Shown: one piece after another, positions 9,984 to 20,254 of the stretch
Layout: each line of letters starts with the position of its first letter
Position numbering within the stretch: the first letter of the stretch is position 1
NCBI GenBank assembly: GCA_022496205.1
Contig: WTXD01000006.1
Span: forward strand, 248,001 to 312,000
Source: Gloeopeniophorella convolvens
Taxonomy: Eukaryota > Basidiomycota > Agaricomycetes > Russulales
Direction of reading: 5' to 3'
Length of the DNA stretch: 64,000 nt
The notes under the pieces: generated by a model
The model's input: the letters and a program-made list of their open reading frames with translations, nothing else
Databases searched by the model: none
What the model was told of the DNA's origin: nothing
Made by a program: the position numbers and the translations under genes

Positions 9984-11287
9984 TCAGCGCAGCGTGCCTA
10001 TAGGCTGGTCGTGCACGTCCGAGGTGGAGCTCAGGTCGGCGTCCGAGGTCTTGCGCACGTCCAGGCGGCTCCCTGTGTTCACGTCCAGGAGCTCGTGCTG
10101 GGACTCCTGCCGGGCCACCGCGCTGCGGCGGGCAACTGTCGACCCAACATGAGCGCTCTCCAAAGACGGACACAGAGCAGCCTTACCGAGGCCCGAAGAA
10201 ACAGCAGGCCCTCTTGCTTGGAAAATGGCTGGCGGGTTGTCTGCGCCGCGGGGCGCCTCGTCTACTTCCGCCCGCTCCGCGCGGTCACGCCGCCGCCGCG
10301 AGAAGAGGCCAAAGAGGCAGTGAATAACTTCGTTCAGGTTCGCGATGATCATGACGATCGAAAGGATCTGGCCGAACGCCCATTCGTTGTCGTCGGCGTC
10401 GACAATGCCGCCATGCGCCTTGGAGTTCCGTTGGACCTGCGCAAAGTTCAGCCGGACCGCCGAGACGACAAGACGGGGCGACTGACGGTAAGCTCGAGCA
10501 TGACGGTCGAGTAGATCGCGGACAGCAGCAGGGCGAAGGACACGTTGAAGTACCACGGCTTGTGTTGCTCGGGCTGCTCCCCGCCCTCGCCCCCACCCTC
10601 GCCCCCGACCTCCTCGTCCCGCATCTTGAGCACGAAAAGCGCGGTAATCGCAAAGCCAGCCATGAGGGAGAGCGTCGCGGCCACCAGTACGGCGATCCAC
10701 ACGCCGCGCAGCCAGGACACCGTCGTGCGCACGCTGACGAACATGACGACGTACTTGACCTCGTCGTTGCACTGGTGCTGTGCGCCAAACGTGCCGACGT
10801 GCGCCCACAGGTAGATGGACCACGCAGCGAACGCGATGACGGACGCGTACTGCACGACGACGCCCATGACGATGCGACTCCTGCTCCAGTGGTATTTGCC
10901 TGCGGGTGCTCAGCGCCCAGCACCCAAGTAGACGACGCCAAGGAAGCGCTTACCCATGGGCGCAGCACCGGTGCCGAGGAAGAAGAGGATGTGCTGGATG
11001 AAGAGGGCGTGGAAGAGGGACAGCTGGTGCTGCGCAGTCTGCACGATGGCGGTGAGGAGGAGACCGAGGCCGGACAGGCCTGCATTGGCGTAGAGCGCGT
11101 TGAGAAGCTCCTCGGTGTAGGGCGTGCGGGGCACGATGGCGAGAAGAACCATTGTGTAGTAGAAGTTGATGCGCACCTAGAGGGGAGACGGGTCAGTGCG
11201 CAGCAAGGGAGATGATGCGCAGTCACGTACGCCTTTGCCAGAGACGTCGGCGTTCGCGTTTATGCCACTGCACCCGGGCTGGGACAT
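9984..11287 (-). CDS. multi-pass (7TM-like) membrane protein, uncharacterised
   Basis: Exons 11287-11231, 11176-10954, 10899-10487 and 10436-9984 give 381 aa. If the stop-free 51-nt intron at 10186-10136 is spliced the product is 364 aa. After a short Cys-containing extracellular-like N-terminus (SQPGCSGINANADVSGKGVR), hydrophobic segments run in succession: NFYYTMVLLAIVP, SGLGLLLTAIVQTA, FIQHILFFLGTG, VVVQYASVIAFAAWSIYLWA, a loop with one Cys, then VWIAVLVAATLSLMAGFAI, FALLLSAIYSTVMLEL and ILSIVMIIANLNEVI. The C-terminal tail is Arg/Ser-rich and probably cytosolic. I recognise no catalytic motif. Agaricomycetes have many such lineage-restricted 7TM-like proteins of unknown role. Its 3' end faces that of the ARC1-like gene. 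Confidence 0.75.
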
Positions 11288-11754
11288 GTTGTGCGCGCGA
11301 AGTAGCAAAAGAACTGCGCAAAGTATAGAGAGGGCAGATCCGGAGAGCCCAGTAGAGGCAAGGCTATTTAAGGTGAGGGCGATGATATCGACCTGTCAAA
11401 TAACGAGGGGCGGAGAGTGTCATGGGATTCGCAGCTGAGAGGGTAGGCACTGCTCCCTTTTCCAGCACACCGCCATATTCTGCGGCTGGCAGACATCCCA
11501 CGCATGAGGCGGTGCACAAAGTGGTGTTGGGGCAGGATAAGGGCGTATCGCAGGCGGTGCTCGGCACCAGGGATCAAATGTTGGATTGAGCAGACGAGAT
11601 GTCCAGGTCCAACAGACGCCCGTCCATACAGCCAGGCACGCCGCACGCCCGAGCTACCGACGGCTCCCGAAGAGGCAATTGTTTCCCATACCCCTGAGCG
11701 CGAACGCGTCTCGCGACCGGCGCACACGTCTGAGCGCAGACCAACCGCGGGCCC
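11288..11754. other. divergent intergenic region, no gene seen
   Basis: These 467 bp separate the starts of the 7TM-like gene (-) and MRPL6 (+). It must contain both promoters. No clear TATA pair, repeat or RNA gene was seen. Confidence 0.5.
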
Positions 11755-12458
11755 ATGATCCCACACACCTCCCGGAGTGCCGCCGCCGCCGCCCTCCGCG
11801 CCTTCTCCACCTCCGCCGTCGCCCGCGGGCACACATCCAACATCGGCAAGGCCCCCATCAAGTTCGAGCCCTCCGTCTCCTTCAATGCGTCCCCCACCGC
11901 CCTCGCCGTCACGGGCCCCCTCGGTACCACCTCCGTCCCCCTCGAGCCCTACATGACCGTCGGCTTCCCTGCCCCCGACACCCTCACCCTCGCCGTCGCG
12001 GACGCCGAGCTCAAGAAGCAGCGCTCCATGTGGGGTCTCACCCGCACCCTCATCCAGAACGCCGTCACCGGCATGACCCAGGGCTTCACCACCCCGCTCT
12101 ACCTCGTCGGCGTCGGCTACCGCGCCGCCCTCGAGGACGACCCGCGCGCCAAGGAGGAGGGCAGGACCGGCGTGCGCCTCAACATGAAGCTCGGCTACAG
12201 CCACGCGGTCGTCGTCCCCGTGCCCGCTCACATCAAGGCGGAGGTGCCCGTCCCGACCAAGATCGTGCTGAGCTGCACGGACAAGCACCAACTTGGCCTC
12301 TTTGCGGCCAAGGTGCGCAAGTGGCGCCCGCCAGAGCCATACAAGGGCAAGGTGCGCAGCTTGGCCGCCTCCTTGGGTCGCAGCTCGACTGACGCTGTGC
12401 CCAGGGTATATTTGTCGGCAGCGAGACCATTAGAATCAAGGCTGTCAAAAAGAAGTAG
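11755..12458 (+). CDS. MRPL6: mitochondrial large-subunit ribosomal protein uL6 (L6)
   Basis: Two exons (11755-12351 and 12405-12458) encode 216 aa. The N-terminus (MIPHTSRSAAAAALRAFSTS) is a typical cleavable mitochondrial presequence. The rest is ribosomal protein L6: two repeats with APIKFEPSVSF, AVTGPLGTTSVPL, TRTLIQNAVTGMTQGF, LVGVGYRA, then LGYSHAVVVPVP and the conserved end CTDKHQLGLFAAKVRKWRPP, EPYKGKGIF and ETIRIKAVKKK. The protein lies near the factor-binding site of the mitoribosome. The intron falls in YKGK|GIF. The gene is convergent with the next one. Confidence 0.95.
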
Positions 12459-12571
12459 TGCTAGTACACCTCATAATGTTCATTCATCTCTGTTCCGCAT
12501 GTCATTCTATGTCTGGATGCGCGTCTTATTTCGCAGGTGAGCGGCGTGAACACGCAACAGAATGAACATGG

Positions 12572-13794
12572 CTACTCGGCTGGGACGATATCCGTCTTGG
12601 CGTCTTCCTCTTTTGCCTCCTGGGCCCGCTGCAGTGCTATCGTCTCCTTCGCCCGGAGTACATGTTCCCGCAGCTCTTCCTCCTCCATCTCGGCGATCTT
12701 CTCTTCACCTACCGTCTGCCGCATATGGGTCATGACCCTCCCGACCGCCCACCCGTTCCAGCCCGTCCACTCCCCTACCTTGTGTCCGTTCCATCTCTTT
12801 TTGAGCCGCAGTTTTTGCTCGTTCACGCGCAGTAGCGCGTCGTGCTCTGCCTGCTTCTTGAAGAAGACCAGCGCCTCATCTCGCACCGACTCTATCAGAG
12901 CCTGCGCGTCCTCGGGGGTCTGCGTCCCCCGAGAACCGCCGCTGTCCTCAGAGACAGCTGCCAGCTTCGCATCGCTCCAGTCAAAGAACGCCTGGTACAT
13001 CTTGCGCCTCAGCCGCGCCTTTGTCCGCGCGTTCGGGTTGGACATGCGCTCTGGCGCGTAGAAGCGTGACACGGCGAGCCACTCGAAGATCTCGTCCTGC
13101 GTCGCGAATCCGGCGTCGTACCGCTCCATCGAAAGCTCGAAAAAGGACAGGATGTCGGGAAAGGACGTCGACAGCTCAAACGAGGATGAGTACGTCGGCG
13201 CGAGCGCTTTCGACGTGATCTTAACACAGGGCACCTACATCAGCCCCGCGTCGACCAACGCAGCAAGCCGTGCGCGCACCGCACCTTGAGCCCGTGTTCG
13301 CCAAGGTGCAGCCCCACCCCAGCCGCAAGCCGGCCCATAAGCATACCCAGATCGCCATACGCATGGTAAAACATGACGTTCGCCCAGTCCTGCGCGTCGC
13401 GCCGCACGTTGACGTCGACCTGCACATACGCCGCAGCCATCGCGCGCGCGAGCGGCGGCGCGGTGCCGGGCGCGAACGCGTCCGCGACGAGCAGCGCAAA
13501 ATTGTGCGTGCCGCGCGCGTCCGCCTGCGCGCTGCGGATGCCCGCCCGCGCGCCGAGCGCATGCAGCACCGCCGCGTAGCTATCTGCGTCCGCGTCGGTG
13601 CTGCGCGGGCCCGCGGCGACAAAGTCGACGTCGCCGTGGTCGGGCTTTGCGGGCGCTTCGTGCGGAACGCCGAGGTGCTCGAAGAGCGGTGCCAGGCGCG
13701 CGTGGAGGCTGGTTTTGAGGAGGGCGTAGAGCTGGGGGTCGAGGCGGGGGAAGAGGGCGTCGGGGAGGACGGATTGGAAGGCTTGGCCGCCCAT
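12572..13794 (-). CDS. conserved fungal protein with nucleotidyltransferase-like motif
   Basis: Two exons (13794-13285 and 13234-12572) give 390 aa. The N-terminus MGGQAFQ, the HEAPAKPDHGDVDFVAAGP segment and DVNVRRDAQDWANVMFYHAYGD are well conserved among fungal hypothetical proteins in my experience. The GDVDF pattern resembles the acidic pair of a nucleotidyltransferase fold, but I do not see a complete catalytic triad. The C-terminus is helical and charged with GWNGWAVGRVM. Function is unknown. A TATA-like TATATA on the minus strand (about 13836-13844) lies some 45 bp upstream of the start. Confidence 0.75.
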
Positions 13795-14275
13795 TGTGCT
13801 GGCCGCCGGAGGGGCAAGTCATCGATAAGACGGGTCTATATATGATTTCTCATAAGCGGCGGGCATGCGTCGGCTGCGCCGTGTTGAGTCAGTCAAGCGG
13901 TCGGTGGCCGGCTGGCTGCGCGACGTGCGCGTGCCACTCCTGTGAGCGATTCTCGAAGCCAACTGGATGCTTTAGGGCCTGAGGGCTGCGCGGCGCAATG
14001 CCAGTGCGCAGCACGCGTGAACTGTGAGGCTACAGGCCGTGATTAATGCTATCGGTGGCATAGATGCGCTTGATAGCACAGGAGCACAGCGGCCGCCAGG
14101 TCGTCGGGATATGCCTCCTCGTGCCTGGCGTGGATGTGCGCACCAGCTCGCCGAACACGGTATGTTATTCCCACGGTCCCTGCAGCCCACGACGCCGCGC
14201 CCGCCCGAGCCACTCGACCACCACCGCGCCCCACCCCAGCCCACACCTACCCGACACCCGCCCCGCCCCGACACG
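13795..14275. other. divergent intergenic region, no gene seen
   Basis: These 481 bp lie between the nucleotidyltransferase-like gene (-) and the zinc-knuckle gene (+). Apart from the TATA-like motif noted for the minus gene and a C-rich run just before 14276, nothing is supportable. Confidence 0.5.
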
Positions 14276-14980
14276 ATGTCCAAGTTTGCGCCGCACCGCC
14301 GCACCGCCAACAACCCCCGCGCGACCTCGTCCACCGTCTGCCAAAAATGCCTCCGCACAGGTGCGTGTGTGCGTCCGCACTGGGTGCCCGCACCGTGGCG
14401 TGCTCAACCCGCGCCGCGCAGGCCACTTTACGTACGAGTGCAAGGACACCCGGCCGTACGTCTCGCGCCCCTCGCGCACCGCGCAGCTCGAGAACCCGCG
14501 CGTGCTCGCGAAGCTCAAGGCGGATGGGGCGCCGTCCGTCGCAGTGCCTGACGAGTTCAAGAACAAGTGCGTTTTGCGCAGCAGCAGCATCCGGCGTCGG
14601 CGTCCACGCTTACTCATATTTGTTTCTTTTAGGAGCGGGACTGCGGATCGGATTCTCGAGGCAAAGGAGAAGCAGCGGGACGAGGCGGACAAGGAGCGCT
14701 CCAGGAAGCGCAAGAAGCGGTGCGTTTGCCCGCCTGTCCTCTGTTCTAGCACTTCTCATTTGCGCGGGGGTATCGGTTCAGGTCGTCGGGCTCTGACTCT
14801 TCGTCGTCGAGCTCAGACTCGGGGTCGGACTCCGGCTCAGACTCGGACTCAGGCTCAAGCTCGGACTCGTCGAGCTCGAGCGCGCGCTCCCGGGAGCGAG
14901 ACGACAAGCGCCGGCAGCCGCGCCGACGCAGCATCTCGAGCGAGGAGTCGTCCGACGGAGGTTCGGACGGGGGGCGTTGA
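14276..14980 (+). CDS. zinc-knuckle (CCHC) protein with SR-like tail, ZCCHC10-like
   Basis: Four exons (14276-14360, 14422-14566, 14633-14719, 14782-14980) give 171 aa. The N-terminus holds one CX2CX4HX4C knuckle, CQKCLRTGHFTYECK. The intron falls between the second Cys and the His. A conserved YVSRPSRTAQLENP segment follows, then charged Arg/Lys helices. The tail is almost pure Ser/Asp/Gly with terminal RRRSISSEESS, like ZCCHC10 and splicing-associated SR proteins. It probably binds RNA in the nucleus, but no target can be inferred. Confidence 0.9.
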
Positions 14981-15174
14981 TCATGCCCAGCGGCTGCGCT
15001 CCGCAGCAACGCTGCGTTCAGATTGTGGTGTTCCTGTATTATACGTATCATACTGCCGAAAGCTATCGACATTGCCCCGCGCATCCGTGGGCCTTCCTCG
15101 TTCAGGTAGATGCGAGGCCACGCGCGGGCCACATTGAACCCCACGTATCAGCGCGCGGGCGTCAAAGACGGGCA

Positions 15175-16023
15175 TCACGAGCAACGTGCTTCTGATGCCC
15201 TGCTGTTCATGATCAGCGCAACGATGAGCCTGTCACGTCCCAGAGTCAGCAACCAACAGCCCGCCGCAATACGCCTGCAGGCGCACCCGTATAGCCCCAG
15301 CACCTCCGCGAAAATTAGTATAAGGACCATGGCTACGAACACCTTCGACTCGCGGACGTATGCGCGCACGCACTGCGGCGCAGGCGGTCAGCAGGCGGCT
15401 GCGGTGGAGCGGACGCGCGCACGCACAGAGTCGCCAACGATGCCGATCGCGTACCCGGCCGCGAGGCCCGTGAGCCCGCACGCGAGCCCCGCGCCCAGGT
15501 GCACAAAGCCAGAATAGAGCGGGTAGTCCTGCGCCGGGTCGACTGCAGCGCACGCAAGGCGTCAGTCACTCGCGCGCGCCAACATCCTTGCGCGCACTCA
15601 CGCCCGCCTGCGATCAGCACGGAGACCACGAGGCCGTACACCGCGATGATTCCGGACATGACGACGGGGATGAGCGACTGCGGGCAACGGGGGTGTGAGC
15701 AGGGCGGCGCGGCGCGGCGGGAGAGCGTGTGTGCGGCGCGCCTTCATGATGAGCTCGGGCTTGAACTGGCCGAGGCCGGCGATGCCGATCCCGGCTTTGG
15801 ACGTCCCGTATGCGGCGCCGACAGCTGCGCGCAGGCGGTGGATGGGTGGGTCGTCAGTGCTCGGTCGCTCGCGGCGGCCGGGGCAAGTAACGCAACGCAC
15901 TGCTGAATATCATCTGGGCGGACATGTCAGCTGTAAGCGAGGAGAGCACAGGGGCGCGGCGCGCACCGACGAGGCGACGCCCGCAAAGCCGAAGAACGGC
16001 GCGTATGGCGGGCAGGAGGACAT
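15175..16023 (-). CDS. VMA11: V-type ATPase V0 proteolipid subunit c' (Vma11-type)
   Basis: Seven exons (16023-15967, 15913-15901, 15824-15742, 15677-15602, 15542-15427, 15372-15287, 15229-15175) give 161 aa with four membrane helices. Exon 2 is 13 nt. The intron at 15741-15678 has a GC donor (AAG|GCGCGC). The proton-carrying glutamate is E138 in [11 protein letters not shown]. Segments [17 protein letters not shown] and [10 protein letters not shown] resemble fungal c' more than c, so VMA11 is preferred over VMA3. The c-ring moves protons across vacuolar and Golgi membranes. The gene starts 153 bp from VMA6 in opposite orientation, so two V0 subunits share one promoter region. Confidence 0.93.
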
Positions 16024-16176
16024 GATGAGGGGGTAGGTTGGTGCAGAGCGGGGCGAGGCTGAGCGTGACGCAGACCGCGTCGGGCGGAGTCTGAAAGCGC
16101 CTTGGCGCCCGCCCGCAGCGGTGCCAACCGCGCTTGGTTGCAACGCGCAGCGCACGCAACTTGGACCCGGCCAACC
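16024..16176. promoter_or_regulatory. bidirectional promoter between VMA11 and VMA6
   Basis: Only 153 bp separate the two start codons. GC-rich, no TATA. A small dyad GCGCC-TT-GGCGC at 16097-16108 sits at almost the exact midpoint. Function as a regulatory site is inferred from position only. Confidence 0.6.
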
Positions 16177-17493
16177 ATGGAAGCGCTCTTCTTCAACGTA
16201 CGCGCTTTCACGCCTCTGCGCTGGTCCCATGCGCCTCGCTGACACAGGGCCCGTCGCGTGCAGGTCGACTCGGGATTCCTGGAGGGCATCGTGCGGGGCT
16301 ACAAGGCGGGGCTGCTCACGCAGGCGCAGTACTCCAACCTGACGCAGTGCGAGACGCTCGAAGGTCCGTCGGTCTCCCGCGCAGCCGCCCCGCCGCGACC
16401 CATGTGTTTGCAGACCTGCGGACGCAGCTGGCGTCGACGGACTACGGCAACTTTCTCGCGAACGAGCCGTCGCCCATCTCGACGTCCACGATTGCAGACA
16501 AGGCGCTCAAGAACCTGGTCGACCAATTTAACTACATCCGGGGCAACGCCGTCGCGCCCCTGGACAAGTTTCTCGACTACATAACGTGCGTGCTGCTTCC
16601 TTCTCCTGGCGGGGAACCGAGCGCCGACCGAAGAAGAGGGCGCGTCACACAGCTATGCATACATGATTGACAACCTCGTGCTACTCATCACGGGCACGCT
16701 GCACAAGCGCAAGCTCACAGAGCTCCTCAAGCGGTGTCACCCGCTAGGCTGGTTCGAGGGCATGCCCGCGCTGGGTGTGCCAACCAACGCCGAGGAGCTG
16801 TATCACACCGTGCTCGTGGAGACGCCGTTGGGTACGTGTCAAACTCGGAGCCCCGGGGCGCCCATAAAGCGTGTCTGACGGGCGGGCGGGACAGCCGAGT
16901 ACTTCCGAGACTGCCTGAAAGTGGACGACCTGGACGCGCTGAACATCGAGATCATCCGGAACACGCTCTACAAGGCGTATCTGGAAGACTTTGAGCGGTT
17001 CTGCGAATCGCTGGGGGGCCCGACGGCGGAGGTGATGGGGCGCATCCTCTCGTTCGAGGCGGACCGACGGTCGATCAACATCACGATCAACTCGATTGGC
17101 ACGGAGCTATCGAAGGAGCAGCGAGCGCGGTTATTTCCGACGATAGGACGCCTGTTCCCGGGCGGAAACAACGCACTCGCCAAGGCAGAAGACATCGACC
17201 AGGTGCGGGGGGCGTGCGAGAGCGTGACGGAATACCGGGCGTTCTTCGACGGCGTGGGCGCGAGCGGGAACGGGCACGGGGACGAGGAGGGCGCGGCGGC
17301 GCAGATCGAGGACAAGTTCTTCGTGGAAGAGGTGAACCTGAACAAGATGGCGTTCCTGCAGCAGTTCCAGTATGGGGTGTTCTACGCCTACGTGAAGCTG
17401 AAGGAGCAGGAGATCCGGAACATCACGTGGATTTCGGAGTGCATCGCACAGGAGGCACGGGACCGGATACAGGACTATATTCCGCTGTTCTAG
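16177..17493 (+). CDS. VMA6: V-type ATPase V0 subunit d
   Basis: Five exons (16177-16197, 16264-16363, 16414-16585, 16653-16831, 16895-17493) give 356 aa, the usual family length. The first coding exon is only 21 nt (MEALFFN). Family signatures are [83 protein letters not shown] and the terminal [14 protein letters not shown]. Subunit d sits on the cytoplasmic face of the c-ring and links it to the central stalk. It pairs functionally with the adjacent VMA11. Confidence 0.97.
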
Positions 17494-17990
17494 GGGATGG
17501 TGGAGTCGGCGGCGGACAGCTGGGGGGTTGATGGATAGTTGGGAGGTGTAGCGTGCAGATGTAATAAAGGCCATTTGGAGAGAATTGCCCCAAGGCGTGT
17601 GCCAGCGTGTGCCACCGAGATAGGGCAGTGGGTGGCAGTGACCGGATATGAACGCTCTGACCGACGAGCGCCAGCGGGTTTGCTGCTGGCTCTGTTCCTG
17701 TCTGTTCTCGAGGGGCGGTTAAACTTGGATTTAACCATCGGAGAGGCCAGATCAGGCGCTCACGTGGCCGGAACACGATAAGATGAGATGGGATCTATGA
17801 TTTAATTAAGCACGGTTGAGGAACTGATGTCTCCATATGGGTAGATTTAGGCTGGCCCGCAAGGGGCAATAATGATCATCTCCTCCTCGACTCAACGTCC
17901 GCCGCCCTCTCCTTCGGCCTCTTTCCCTACCTTTATATATAACGTTCCCCTCCATCCCATCATGTTCTCCCGCGATCCCCTCCCCCTCCC
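17494..17990. other. intergenic region with TATA box of the downstream gene
   Basis: These 497 bp follow the VMA6 stop. A TATATATAA at 17934-17942 lies about 50 bp before the next ATG. A TTTAATTAA stretch is near 17800. No gene is supportable. Confidence 0.5.
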
Positions 17991-19154
17991 ATGTCGGACC
18001 TCGACCCGTCCGCCACTGGGCTCCCCGGTGTCTCCCTCCGCCACTTCATCACCGTCCTTCTCATCGTCGCCCCCCTCGGTGCCATGCTAGTCCCCATCAT
18101 CGGCACCCTCGTCTTCTTCACCCCCCCGGAGGCCAGGAGGCGCCCCGTCTTTATCCTCAACATCCTCGCCTGTCTTCTCGGAATCTGCCAGGCCATATTC
18201 TTTGTCTCGGTCACCGCATCCGTCATGCTGCACCCGGCCAAGATCATGAGCCGCACCCCGCTCATTGCCGACGTCGTCGTCCTGCTTCTCCCACCCATTC
18301 TCATCGACTCGATCCTCCTCTTCCGGCTTCTCGCCTTCTATCCCATTCCGCTCACCCCACGCGCGACGCTGATCGCCGTTCTCGCTCCGTCTTTTGTCAT
18401 CAAGGCCGCACGCCTAGCCTCTCTCACCGCCTTTCTCGTCACCTATCCGCGCGCCCGGCTCGACGCTCCTGGCCCCATGGCCCTCCGCGGGCTCGTCTGG
18501 GGTGGCGGTCCCCTGGTGATCACCCTCTTTGCCCTCCAGGCCCTCGACAATACGTGCGTGTCCCACCTCTGTCCCCCACGCACACGGTCGTGCCTGACCG
18601 GCTCGCCTCAGATACGCCTCCTCGATGTTTCTTTATAAGCTCTACCGGTTTGGATACACGACGCAGAAGGCGGAGGATGGGCCCAGTCGTGCGTGCCTTA
18701 ATCCTATTGCCCCTCCGTGCAGTGTTCTGACGCCAAGGTTCTTCCAGGGGACATCTTCTCTCGCGTTCCTGCGGTCTTCTTCATCGCACTCGGAAATTAT
18801 ATTATCCCGTGCGTTCCATTGTGATAGTTTCCCCTCGCGCGCCCACGATTGACGTTTTCTCGATGCGCGCGCAGTGTTGCCGTCAATGTTACGGTGATAG
18901 TCCTCATGATCCTCCTCCCGCACTGGACCAGCGGCATCTATATTCTCTTTGTTGCCAACTTTGTCACCATTCTTGGCATCGTCTTTGCCACCGTCTGGAC
19001 GACCAACCAAAACTGGATACTGCGCCGCATGCTCGAGGCCGGGAACGACGCGCGCACCATGTCTGCGATGCGTTTTCAGGCTAAAACCATCACCGACGCG
19101 CTGTCAGTTTGTGACCCGTACGAGTCACCAGACTTTCTCATCACCGCCCGATGA
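17991..19154 (+). CDS. 7TM-like integral membrane protein, uncharacterised
   Basis: Exons 17991-18553, 18612-18688, 18748-18808 and 18875-19154 give 326 aa. The third exon acceptor (18745-18747) was chosen because it alone keeps IFSRVPAVFFIALGNYII in frame. Seven hydrophobic segments can be counted: ITVLLIVAPLGAMLVPIIG, FILNILACLLGICQAIFF, VVLLLPPILIDSILLF, TLIAVLAPSFVIKAARLA, PLVITLFALQAL, VPAVFFIALGNYII with VAVNVTVIVLMIL, and YILFVANFVTILGIVFA. The topology and the charged C-terminus recall small fungal GPCR-like proteins, but no pheromone-receptor or opsin motif is visible. Function is unknown. Confidence 0.7.
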
Positions 19155-20254
19155 GCCTTTGAGGGCAAATTTCACCTCATTGGGCCCTTTAAGCGCCATG
19201 GCTTCATGGCCATTATGGAGCACGCGGTGCAGGTCTCCCAAGGACTAGCGCCCCCCCCCCCCCATCTTTGCTGTCCTGCCTAGGATCGGAGCGCCGCGAT
19301 GGGCACCGGGGGCGCACCCCGACGTGCTTTGGGCTCAATTCGACGGAGTTGTCAGCTGCAATGTGAGTCCGTATCATCCGGATCTGCTCGATAGACAGCT
19401 GATGAGATCGTACGTAGCAGCTGCCCCGCCCCAGCCCCTGCTCTAAAGCGTCCGAGGGTCCCCCATCACCCGTGGCACTCCAGCACGAGCAGTGTCAGCT
19501 GTCACTTTTACGGTCTGGTCCCACGGATGTCAGTTGGGTTGTCTCGCCCATCAGCGGCGAGCCTGAGTCCCCGGCGAATGACGGGCGTTAATCAGCGGTG
19601 CACATGCACGCCCGTGCACCCATGCTGGGCGCTCTTTTTTCATTATCGGGCATTCGCTCTCATGCGTAGCGCGTTGGTTGCGTGACACGCTCAGGAGGAC
19701 CCTTGCGCCGGTGGCCGATCTCTCGCACCTAGGGTCGAGAGGCTCGTGTAAATTGTATATATGCAGCCTATTGCAGCCAGTCCTTTGCGGTACTTGACGT
19801 ATTAATTCGATCGCACTGGTCGGGAACAATGACGAGCTGATAGGCGATTTTTTTCGCTGTGGGAGCGGGGTTGAGCGGCGGGGCAGTTCGGTGAATGAAT
19901 CCGATGCGAGGCACAGGCCCACCCCTCGATCGTGTGATTTCATGCGACCGGTGGGTGAATTCTGCTCGGCCACACGAACCAGCGGTAGCCAGAGACGGCC
20001 GTGGGGGGCCGCGGAGACGACGGAGACGATGAAGACGACGTCTACGCAGTTCCTGCGAATGGAAGAGGGTGTTCGGATGGCAGCTCGCAGGCGAACTGTA
20101 AACGGTGTGGGAGAGGAATGAGCCGGGTCTCAGAGTGATCATATCAATGACACGCTGGCATGTGGCACGGAAAGCCCTGTCGATCACAATCTCAGATCGC
20201 AGCCCGTGTGCGCGAACTCCTCCGCCGCCAATCCGTGCCTGGCCCATCACCCTC
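19155..20254. other. 1.1-kb intergenic region before ORC2
   Basis: This is the longest gap in the window. It contains a poly-C run of 13 at 19251-19263 and a TATA-like TATATAT near 19757-19763. Several stop-free stretches of up to 162 codons exist, but they lack recognisable protein features or splice context. I see no tRNA or repeat family. Confidence 0.45.
19251..19263 (+). repeat. poly-C homopolymer of 13
   Basis: Uninterrupted run of 13 C residues just downstream of the 7TM-like gene. Length may be affected by sequencing error. Confidence 0.8.

Noticed and set aside
15175..16023. Assignment as subunit c (VMA3) instead of c'
   Set aside because: The [18 protein letters not shown] segment resembles c'; the choice is probable, not certain.
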